Origin: Morchella semilibera
Taxonomy: Eukaryota; Ascomycota; Pezizomycetes; Pezizales; Morchellaceae
Direction: 5' to 3'
Length of the DNA stretch: 64,000 nt
NCBI GenBank assembly: GCA_009192285.1
Contig: CM018603.1
Location: 2,348,588-2,412,587 of the forward strand
The notes under the pieces are model-generated. The model was not told the DNA's origin, did no database searches, and was given only the letters and a program-made list of their open reading frames with translations. The position numbers were made by a program, and so were the translations under genes. This document shows positions 1 to 9,054 of this stretch, in pieces (position 1 is the first letter of the stretch; each line of letters begins with the position of its first letter).

Positions 1-1
1 A

Positions 2-138
2 CATCAGCAAGACTTCATTTGTCTCCTGATGTCTCCTGAGCCTCAGGAGACTCAAAAAATATCCAGGAGTCTCAGGAGACTCTCAGGAGACTTGGGAGAC
101 TGTTGGGAGGCTCCAGTCACAAGTTGAGTTTGCTGATG
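2..138. mobile_element. 137-bp MITE, copy 1
   Basis: A 137-bp non-coding element starts CATCAGCAA and ends with its inverse TTGCTGATG, followed by TA. The base before it is A, so a TA duplication is likely but the window edge cuts it. Two further copies of exactly the same length lie at 8762-8898 and 10709-10845. Inside, positions 31-51 form a perfect 10-bp inverted repeat (arms GTCTCCTGAG and CTCAGGAGAC, one base between), followed by repeated CAGGAGAC/GGGAGAC words. The short terminal inverted repeats and 2-bp target duplications resemble Tc1/mariner-type MITEs; the family assignment is inference. Confidence 0.85.
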
Positions 139-140
139 TA

Positions 141-1559
141 ACCACACGCAATCTCAACAACAATCGCCACAGTACTGGCAATTGCTCTCTGAGCTATCAC
201 GATGAGGCGGTCTGATATTTCAATTAGATATTTTTTTTTGACTAGGTCTGATATTTTTATTAAGTGATAGTGCAATATCTTCCTCTTGGATAATAATTAA
301 GTAATGTTTATTTGATTAAAAGTTTTAATATGTAGTTACACTAATAATCACACTCATTGTGTACAGCCGTATTTCACGAACTAAATACCGTCCCCTATGT
401 ATCCCGACGACTAGGAGAGGCCTACCTACGTGCTTCCTAGCTGCGGAGGGACTAAGTGGGGGTCAATCCACCTTTTAAGTGTGGTTTTGTTGGGCATAGG
501 ATTCGGCGTAGGATTGGGTGTAAGTTTGGTTGGGCATAGGACTGGGCGAATTAGGATACTATATAGACGTTAGTATTGGTGACTATCAGGAGATCTGAAT
601 ATACTCTGTATAGAGGTTGATGCTATGGGTATAGCTTCCGAATCGGGCATCAGTAGTTCAGCGGTCGGGAGTGACCGTATCCTCACCAAATGACCTCCGA
701 TTGAGCTGTGACTCAAATATGAGCTGTGACTCAAATGGGAGCTGGAGGAGGATGGGAGGAATGATATTCTTAGTTTCTACTATACTAGGGGAGTCCTTTG
801 GGCACGTGGTATGGCCAATATAGCCAGAAAAGCGGAGTTGCAGAAACGCTAGTAAATGGAAACGTTTTGGACCCCAATAATAATCCCCGGAGTGTCAAAG
901 CGCCAGCACGGCCGCTCAGGACACCGGTGGGTATATGAGGGGGTAGCATTTCAAGTTTGGGGTCAATCGGACCAGAATTGAGGAGGAAACGCGGAGCGTA
1001 TAGGAAGTAGACCATGGGGGTCTTCGGGACTACTACTAGTTGGATTAAAGAGAAAAGGGAAGCTGAGGGAACAGGGCGGTGTGGGTGAGTACTCCACTGA
1101 GCACTACGAGTAAGTCTTCCGCTACCGGAGAGAGTAATGGAGGGCCCTAGGAGATAGTACAACTCTCTCAGAGGGGAAGAAGACTATAGAGTGGGGCAGA
1201 GGTGTTGAGTACACCCGGTGACATCGGCCCATATCCAGAGGAAAGGGAACGATGTATGTCATCAAGTACCTACTGAAGGACTTACTGAAGCTCAGCCTAT
1301 CTCCTAACGATGAATACAAGGAAAGGAATCGAAGAAAGACACATAGGGATCCCGCTAGCAGGAAAATTCGAGAAGGGGCATCAGCCCCGGAGTCAATATC
1401 CAAAATCCGTCTGGTTTAAGAGTCATGTATATAGTTAGTAACCCTGGCTGGGCCGCGCATGTATACCCGTGGGGTAGAAATGGGCTGCCACTTGATATCA
1501 CGGCGTGGAGCGTACTTAGTGATGTTGCGAGAAGAAGGATTAGTCAGGAGTTTCCTATG
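141..1559. other. No gene seen; degenerate non-coding DNA
   Basis: Only short open frames without recognisable domains or splice-linked continuation occur here. A few GGGCATAGGATT-like words recur around 485-550. The stretch reads as decayed repeat DNA. Confidence 0.5.
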
Positions 1560-2190
1560 GTGTTCTATGAGATTCTGAGCAAGGATTCTATGAGTCAACA
1601 TTGCGCATGTATTTGTAATGGCAGGATTTCCTTTGGGTTCTAGGGGTTTCTATGGTATGAGTCAGCGAAGGGGTGTTGGGGCTATATATAGGGAGCTCTC
1701 TCCCTCGCTTGTAGGGATTCTCTTTCTTTCCTTTCTTCTTCACGCAACCTTCCTATCCTTTAGTCAATACAGAGCTTTAGGATCTCCAGTTACTCTGAAG
1801 TTCCTCCCCGCTCCCAGCCTTTCGAAGGTGGGAGGAAAACCTATAGCCCTCACCTCGTAAACCCCGCCTCGCTTGTTCCTCGTACCAGAACCCCGTTCTT
1901 TACTTTACCTAGTCTTGAACCTATCCGCCTCGCCTTGTTCCGCCTTGGTTGTGTACCTTGGCACTCCTCGCCCTTGTCATCGCTTCGCTCCGTGATACTT
2001 GATCTTCATCCATCATCATCTGCGGGGAAGATAAGGTCTAATATTATTATCGCGAGTTTTACAGGCCATCGTGAGACGCTGGTAATAAAACTTCTGAGTT
2101 TTTTACCTCTTCCCATTGGGGAGAGGGTTTTTTCTCTTCGAACTTTAGTATCCTGTGATTACCTACTCTGCCCGATGGATTCCCTTTGAA
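1560..2190 (+). repeat. LTR-like promoter segment, degenerate
   Basis: The segment shares a chain of words with 4050-4140, 6870-7225 and the reverse strand of 5520-5850: a GGGTTTCTATGG box, a TGAGTCA-like box, a TATATATA-like box, then a pyrimidine-rich TCTTTCTTTCC stretch. Further on, CCGCCTTGGTTGT recurs near 5420. The order (upstream boxes, TATA-like, CT-rich start) is that of an LTR promoter region. I read it as an old, broken LTR-retroelement fragment; the superfamily cannot be named. Confidence 0.35.
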
Positions 2191-3480
2191 TGGAGCCGTA
2201 CGCTCCCCGGTGACACAGACTAGCAGGGCTGCCTCCAGCTACTGAGACACATGCGCGATACAGACTGACGAGACTCCTACCCGATGGCCTTAGCCATGGT
2301 CCCTGGGAACTCCGAGCTCTGTGACGAACTACTTGGTGGTTGGGGGTGATCCCCTTAACAGTTGAGGTGGAGGGTGGGGGGTAGGTGAAGCCGTAGAGAT
2401 GAAGCCGTAGACGTACAATTGCAAGTAGAAAGATGAAGGTGGAGCATAATGACTAAGCCCTTTTCTTAACCCTAACCCTGCTTCCCACTTTGAAGATCCT
2501 TAATTCAGCCTAATCGGGTTCTAAGAAGGCACCAAACATAACCCAATTAGGGCAAACGATTATATTATTAGGCACATAATAAGTTCAACATTCATTCCGA
2601 GACTAGGACCACATAAAAAATCTAAATCAGCCCTAACCGATCCTACGATAACGAGCGCCCTCATCAATCATCACGACTACTCCCAGAGCCCTTTCCAATC
2701 CTCCTCAAATATCGAAAACCTACAATAGCAAGGTGAGATGTCAGTATGCCTACTAATTACTGCTGACTAATAATCAAAATCAAAACACGATCCTCTAAAT
2801 ATAGCGCCGACGATCCTCTAAATATAGAGAGACAAAAGAAAGGTATGTATACTACTGACTAATTAGTAAACTAAACAGGGCTAATAGAGAATGGAAGATA
2901 GCTAACCGTAAGATATCGCCAATACTCACTGAGTCGCCGCGATTGTCCAACCACCTGTCGGCGCTCAAGGGAGCAGGCCTAGCCTGAGGTACAGTTGATG
3001 TGACTTTGGGTGCAGCTTTGGTTGCGGCTTTGAGGGTTTTGGGAACGTTACTAGCAGCTCTCCTCACTGCTATCTCTGCCTGTATCCATATCTTCACCAG
3101 CAGGAAATTCGGGTCTTTAACACAGATGGCGTTGGAAAACTTCCTTTGCTATATAGGTTCAAGATGGTCAATACCACCCTGCTGCCTATCACGACGGACA
3201 GTATACTTCTGTATGATCCTCTGAAAGCTCTCAAAAGTATGGGGCATATTCACCCGGTGCCCAGTATTGGTCACCCTAAAGTTGGGATCAAAGCTGAAGT
3301 ACTCTGCAGGAATATTGAGGATGGAATAAATGGTCTCCTCAATATGCGGAAACCTTTGGTGGCTGGGTGGAGACTCGTCACCAGGATCAACAAAACCAGC
3401 GCCCTCCTTGTGGAGTATTGCTAAGAGCCGTCGTTGGCACATGTAATACCTTCCGGAGGCAAATATAGATACACCTCTGA
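2191..3480. other. No gene seen; contains a short GTAGAGATGAAG minisatellite copy
   Basis: Nothing codes convincingly. Around 2385-2460 are a few GAAGCCGTAGA units followed by AACCCTAACCCT, the same pairing that occurs at 4668-4880, so the two stretches look like copies of one repeat. Confidence 0.5.
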
Positions 3481-3534
3481 TTGGCCAGACCCAGGGCCAT
3501 CTTAGCCTTTCCTGCCGGAGTTGTCATGTCATCC

Positions 3535-3764
3535 GCGGATGCTCTCCTAGGGGTGACAAGTGCTATGTGGGTACTGGGTATCGCTACTGTTGCAGTCACT
3601 GCTGTTGCTTTCGCGGATACTTTGCTAGGGGTGCTATGCGGGCACTGGGTATCGCTGGTGTTGCTTTTGCTGATATTGCTTTCGCTTCTGTTGCTGTCGC
3701 GAATGCCCCCCTAGGGGTAGCGAGTGCTGTGCGGGCAGTGGGTGTCGCTACTGTTGTTGCTTTC
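3535..3764. repeat. Three tandem units of about 66-86 bp, GC-rich
   Basis: Units starting GCGGATGC (3535), GCGGATAC (3613) and GCGAATGC (3699) each carry CTAGGGGT, GTGCTATG or GTGCTGTG, a GGGCACTGGGTATCGCT-like core and a GCTGTTGCT tail. The resulting open frame reads as Ala/Val-rich low complexity and is probably not a gene. Confidence 0.6.
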
Positions 3765-3766
3765 TG

Positions 3767-3990
3767 TAACGGAGTAACACGACGCAAAGTAGAAGATGAC
3801 AATGATAATGCAGAAGGACTCGAGGAGCACAGTGAATGCAACGAGGACACCGACGAAGACAGAAACAACACCGGGCGGGCACAAGGACAGGCACCGGCAG
3901 AGGCAAAGGCAAAGACAGAGGCAAAAGGGCACAGGGCAGGGAGAGTGAGGACCAGATGGACCTCAACGAGAATGATCAGAGCTGCTTATC
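3767..3990 (-). repeat. Inverted partner of 7280-7485, retroelement-like
   Basis: Read on the minus strand, this stretch matches the plus strand at about 7280-7485 along its length, including a CTCGAGTCCTTCTGC word and the GTTACTCCGT end. Together with the 5520-5850 / 6870-7225 inverted pair it shows two copies of one element in opposite orientation, about 3.5 kb apart. Probably remains of an LTR-type retroelement; old and broken. Confidence 0.5.
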
Positions 3991-4667
3991 ACGGCGTACC
4001 ATGGAATTCGCGAAGGGAAAGATTATTGGAAAATAGGTTTTCAGTTGTAAAGTTTCTTTTGGGATTCTTGGAGTTTCTATGGGTTTCTGTTACACGATAT
4101 TATGAGTCATGATTGTACAGGGATTATGAGGGGTATATATACTTTACCGCCAGTCCACATATTATTATCAGCCTGATATAGGGCTTAGTTAAACAGGATA
4201 TATTGCTGATTTGGCGTTTCATATGATATTTTTCATCATGCCTCGTTGAAGCTAACTTTTGGCTCAGTCTGAGATTTTTATCATATGATATCATGGAGAA
4301 GTCCTATATAATACTGATTTTACTCACTGAAAAATTCAAATGCGCAGGTAGGCCAGTATTCACACTTGTTCTACATAGGGAAGTTTCACAGATTAAATTC
4401 TTATTTATTTCACGATTTAATACTATATACATATGTCTAAAAATTATTACTACAACGGCTTGCCTGCTTGCCTGCTTCATTGCGTGTTATGTACGATACG
4501 CTACAGTATAGTACATTACGGTACAGTACTTGATTCCCCCGGTACAGTACTTGATTCCGCCGACACCCTCATTTGGATTCGCTCGATTCGCTGGATTGGG
4601 TGCTGGATTCGCTGGATTGGGTGCCTAATTCACTGATTAGCTCGTATCCTAATGATGACGATAACTG

Positions 4668-4862
4668 ATTAGAGGGGAGAGCATAGATGAAGCCATAGAA
4701 ATGAAGTTGTAGAGATGAAGATGAAGCTGTAGAGATGAAGCCGTAGAGATTGAGGCATGGAGATGGAGCTGTAGAGATGAAGGTGTAGAGATGGTGTAAA
4801 GGTGAAGGTGTAGGGAAGGTGTAGAGGTGAAGGTATAGGGAAGGTGTAGGAGGCGTGATATC
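4668..4862 (+). repeat. GTAGAGATGAAG minisatellite
   Basis: A degenerate tandem array of a 12-18 bp purine-rich unit (GTAGAGATGAAG, GTAGAGGTGAAGGT) fills this stretch and is followed by AACCCTAACCCT. A shorter copy sits near 2385. A different degenerate array (GATTCGCTGGATTGGGTG) precedes it at about 4570-4625. Confidence 0.75.
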
Positions 4863-5519
4863 TCCAAGTCCCCAACCCTAACCCTGAATCGCTGAGATTT
4901 GTTGATAATCTTATTTCTTCATGAAAGATTCGCCTCTAATTGAGCCTGATTGGGATCTGAAGAGACGGCAAATATCAGAGTTATCGCCCAATCAGGAGAG
5001 ATTGAGGGTAATTCTGCATCTAAAGCTCATATCAGATCTCGGCCGCAAAATCAGCCTGATATTTTTATACGGACTGGCGGTAATGTATGTTGCTACGGAT
5101 CTTTCCTTTGTTCCTTTTTTTTCTTTCTCTTCTTATGTGGTCTTCCTGTTGTCAACCCTATGGTTTAGTTTCGTTTTGTCTTGTGTCTTTAGTTCTGAAT
5201 ACACAACGTCAACCCCATAGTTCCTGCCAAGACTCTCGTGGGTCTCCCAAAGAATATCCTTTCACCTCGCCTCGTCCAGAGTCCATGACCGTAGTACGTA
5301 TCGTCTACTGGTACCTTCGTCTCCACGTCTTTGTCAGAGAAGCCATCTTGACCCTCTGCCCCACAACCCTGCTCCTCAGTTAGGTTATCTCGTCGTCGTT
5401 CCTCTTTCTCGTCCCTGTTCCCGCCTTGGTTGTATACCTCGGCTCTCTTGATTCTTGTCAACTCCAAGCCCCGTAATAGTACTATAGGTTTCCTCGAAGG
5501 AGAATAAGATCTTAGACGC

Positions 5520-5850
5520 AAGAGACTATGGCTTGAAGATAGGAGTATATTCCTATGTACCAGAACAACAGGAAGACGCGACAGAGAGAAAAGAAAGAAA
5601 GAACTAAAGGAAAAGTCTTCCTGCGCTATTTAATACTCTCCTTCACCAGTCCGCTATGACTCATATCTTTACCCATAGAAATCCATTGCAACCACACCTC
5701 GTATCCCCCCCCACCATCTTGTCTATTTACATTACAAATCCATCACGCCATCGAACCTCTTAGAATCTAATGACGACACCCGCTCCTCAGCATACTCCTT
5801 CCTCGCTCAGCATTACCTGAACAATCACAACAGCGCTTCAACTACCGAAC
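5520..5850 (-). repeat. LTR-like segment, inverted partner of 6870-7225
   Basis: The minus strand here matches the plus strand at 6870-7225 over roughly 330 bp: GGTTCGATGGCGT, ATGGATTTGTAATG, the AGCGGACTGGTGAAGG box, a TTAAATAGCG TATA-like box, then TCTTTCTTTC and CTGGTACATAGGAAT. Promoter-like order suggests LTR sequence. The copies have drifted visibly, so they are old. Confidence 0.5.
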
Positions 5851-6869
5851 CCTCGGAACTGATGCCAAGATGCCGGGACACTTTTGCTGCTGTTGCTGTT
5901 GCTGGTGCTGACGAAGAGTTTGATGCCGGGGAGGAGGAATCTCTTACAGCAGGAGTAGAGTGCTGAGGTAGAGTCTTCCATAGTCGTCTTACTGGTACCG
6001 GCCTTACTGGGCCTGCTAGGCCTTTTGCTTCTGTTGCTGGAGCTAGTAGACTCACTCCTGCGGTGTTGGAGTTGGAGCTCTGTTCTACTAAATTCCAAGT
6101 GCTAGGGGAGATACCAGATGTGTTACTGACCGGAAGGCTGTCAGGGAAGCGGCTGTCGGAGAGGTAAGCGGCGTCTCTAAGAGCAATGGTGTGACTATGG
6201 ATGTTCTAGGGGTGCCGAGTTCAGGGCTGTCTCTTTTGGGGCTTTGAGGGACTTCGTATGAATTAATGGGAAGCCTGTGGGAGCTCCCGGAAATTCTTTG
6301 AAAGGCAATGATAAACCTCTAGTAAACATCAATGTAGTGAGTAACGAACGGATTACTTATGACCTTAGGAAGGCAAACCTCAATACTTTTCTACAGGTCC
6401 AGCCTATGCTTTGAAAGTCGAGGCATCTTGAAAATTGAAAGAAAAGTCGAAACCGTTTGAGTTGAAGATAGAGCCGATGGTGCATATAGTAGTGGAGAAG
6501 GTGGGAGAGGAACACCGGGTGGGTGAAGACATTCTTATATGCTGACTGCCACCCAAAACTCAATGGGGAGTTATCAGTGCTCTCAGAGCTTCCACACTGA
6601 CCCAATATGCCTTGTTCTAACATTATCAATATATGATCTCGGTCGGGCGGACTCATGCTATTGGTGTTGCTGTTGGTGATTGCTTACGGCTGCAATCATA
6701 TTGGAGGTCAGTGACTACTAGTTAATAGATTTAGTCGATAGATTTAGTCTATATATTTGGTAGATAGACCCTACATTTAGATATAGTTGGGAAGAGCAGC
6801 TGCGATTGCTCAGAGGAAAGTCACCAATACTTGCAGAGAGAGTGTCCCGGCGTCTTGGCATCGGTCCAA

Positions 6870-7225
6870 TGGTTTGGTAGTCGAAGCGCTGTTATGATTG
6901 TTAGGGTATTGCTAAGCGAGGAAGGGGTGAGTTAAGGAGGGGGGTATCGTCATTGGATTCTGGGAGGTTCGATGGCGTAATGGATTTGTAATGTAAATAG
7001 TAGGAGATAGTGGGGAGGAATACGAGGTGTGGTAGCGATGGGTTTCTACGGGTTTCTATGATGGGATGTATGAATCATAGCGGACTGGTGAAGGAGGGGT
7101 GTTAAATAGCGGGGATAAATGTTTTCCTTAGTTCTTTCTTTCTTTCCTCTCTGTCTCGTCTTCCTGTTATCTCGGTACATAGGAATCTACTCCTATTTCC
7201 AAAAGCCATAGCTTCTCGTACCTCA
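6870..7225 (+). repeat. LTR-like segment, inverted partner of 5520-5850
   Basis: Plus-strand partner of the repeat at 5520-5850. It is followed by a match to the minus strand of 3767-3990 (7280-7485). The stretch between the partners (5851-6869) shows no gene. Confidence 0.5.
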
Positions 7226-7533
7226 GACTCTGTCCTCTAGCAAGAGGAAATCTATAGTACCTCTGATCGTTCACGTTGAGGTCCATCCGGTCCTCACTTT
7301 CCTGCCCTGCGCTCTTGTGCCTTTGCCCTTGCCCTTGACTTTCCACCGGCCTGTGCTTGAGCCAGCCTGGTGTTACCCTTGTCTTCGTCGGTCTCCTCGT
7401 CGCTTAGGCTGTGCTCCTCGAGTCCTTCTGCGTCATCATTGTCATCTTCTTCTTTGTGTCGAGTTACTCCGTCACAGGAAGTTAACTCTGTAATTAAGAA
7501 CTAAGAAAGCAAAATTGTGTGGTGCTTTTTATA

Positions 7534-7761
7534 CTATTTTAAAAAGTAGTTTGAGATCTTCTGTTGAGGTTGTTCACCAAGGAAACGCACCCACATTGCT
7601 TGAGTATCGTGCCGGGGCCTTTTCAAGAAAGAGATTACAAGGGCTTCTTGGTCTTTTATTTTGGAGTCCTGGTGCAGCTCGCCATTTTCCAAATAAAATT
7701 GCTCCAAGCTCTCCAAGTAATCAATTGCTGTCAAAAAGCTAATACTTTCATTTTTTTGCAC
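7534..7761 (-). other. Short open frame with Gag-like composition, fossil
   Basis: A 75-residue minus-strand frame has the helical, aromatic-rich pattern of an LTR-retrotransposon Gag piece (YLESLEQFYLENG, MWVRFLG). It sits next to LTR-like repeats. It is a fragment of an old, broken element at most; the assignment rests on general resemblance only. Confidence 0.25.
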
Positions 7762-7855
7762 ATTGATGCTTTCCCACTCTGTTTCTTCTACTGGCCCGGG
7801 TATGGAGCGGTAAACGTGTCAAAAGTAATTTTGCCAATGGTTGTAAATTATTTTA

Positions 7856-8160
7856 CCACCGGTGGTATAACACGCTGAAATTCAGAGTGCTCGTGCGCAT
7901 TAGTCCCGAAATTAAGCACTTAGTGAATTATCTTGGCATTTATTCGCCACCGGTGGTAAATTAAACGACCGCCGGTGGTGAATTGACGGCCGCCGGTGGT
8001 GAATTGATGGCCACCGGTGGTGAATTGATAGCCACCGGTGGAATAACACGTTGAATTCAGTGTCAGCGCGAATATGTCCTCAAGTTCAGTAATTTTATCC
8101 TATGTATTTTCCCACCGGTGGAATGATATGTTGAATTCGGTGTCAGCGCGAATATGTCCT
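7856..8160. repeat. Array of CCACCGGTGG palindromes
   Basis: Seven copies of CC(A/G)CCGGTGG start at 7856, 7947, 7969, 7990, 8011, 8032 and 8112. The five central ones are spaced 22, 21, 21 and 21 bp, with GTGAATTGA linkers. The first, sixth and seventh copies are each followed by a longer shared block (ATAACACGTTGAATTCAG, then GCGCGAATATGTCC). CCACCGGTGG is a perfect 10-bp palindrome; the two CCG variants are not fully symmetric. No gene lies within 700 bp on either side. Confidence 0.9.
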
Positions 8161-8217
8161 TGAATCAAGCTATCCTATGAAATAATATTTCTAAGTTTGG
8201 AACATGGCGTTCAAATT

Positions 8218-8300
8218 GGGACGTATGAACTGGGCTCGGGATTCTGAGCTCGGGATTCTGAGCTCGGGATTCTGAGCTCGGGATTCTGAGCTCGTGATTA
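8218..8300 (+). repeat. GAGCTCGGGATTCT minisatellite
   Basis: About five tandem copies of a 14-16 bp unit (CTGAGCTCGGGATT). The same unit recurs at 8722-8761 and 8899-8930, where it flanks a MITE. Confidence 0.9.
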
Positions 8301-8761
8301 ATTCTGATGGCGGGATTGGAGATTTGGGATATAAGCTGTAATATGGGACATACATGCTTATGTAGGCAGGCAGGTAAGTAGGTAGGAAAGGTTGCTAGTA
8401 GAGAGTAAATGTACATATTAAATAGAGAAACAATCAAGAGTTTTATTTATGAAGTTCACCTATGCCAGAAGAAGCGTGAATACTGGCCTACCTGCGCGTC
8501 CAGACTCTTCACTGAATAAAATAACCCTTATATAGATATTACCACATATACTAAGGCTGAATATATAACTCTCACCGAAACCATAGCATCCTAAAGGACA
8601 TTATAGAAAATATCAAAATTAATATCAAATAATAATTGATAATCACATGAGCTTTGCATAATCCTCATACGGATATGGGTACGGGCGGTGACGTATATAA
8701 ATAAGTACATCTTAAAGTATACTGAGCTCGGGATTCTGAGCACAGGGTTCTGAGCACGGGA

Positions 8762-8898
8762 CATCAGCAAGACTTGATTTGTCTCCTGATGTCTCCTGAG
8801 CCTCAGGAGACTCAAAAAATATCCAGGAGTCTCAGGAGACTCTCAGGAGACCCGGGAGACTGCTGGGAGACTCCAGTCACAAGTTGAGTTTGCTGATG
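8762..8898. mobile_element. 137-bp MITE, copy 2
   Basis: Same length and ends as the copies at 2 and 10709. It lies inside a second block of GAGCTCGGGATTCT units. The bases GA flank both sides (8760-8761 and 8899-8900), and joining the flanks restores the minisatellite unit. This fixes the element ends and shows a 2-bp target duplication, GA here against TA at copy 3. Confidence 0.92.
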
Positions 8899-9054
8899 GA
8901 TTCTGAGCCTGTGATTCTGAGCTCGGGATAAGCTATATAGTATGAGGACGGGCGGTAAAGGACATAACTACGAAACACATGTAAGTATATCAAAACACTG
9001 GCCAGATTCCTCGAAAATAACACGCTTGATAACGTACCCAATCGCTGCCCTCAA

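Noticed and set aside
2466-2480. AACCCTAACCCT, telomere-like
   Set aside because: Only two units, also at 4868 within the same minisatellite context; too short for a telomere or interstitial array.
3567-4112. 181-codon plus-strand open frame
   Set aside because: Ala/Val low complexity from a tandem repeat, running into retroelement-like sequence; no domain.
7856-8121. CRISPR-like regular repeats
   Set aside because: The genome is eukaryotic and the linkers are near-identical rather than unique spacers.
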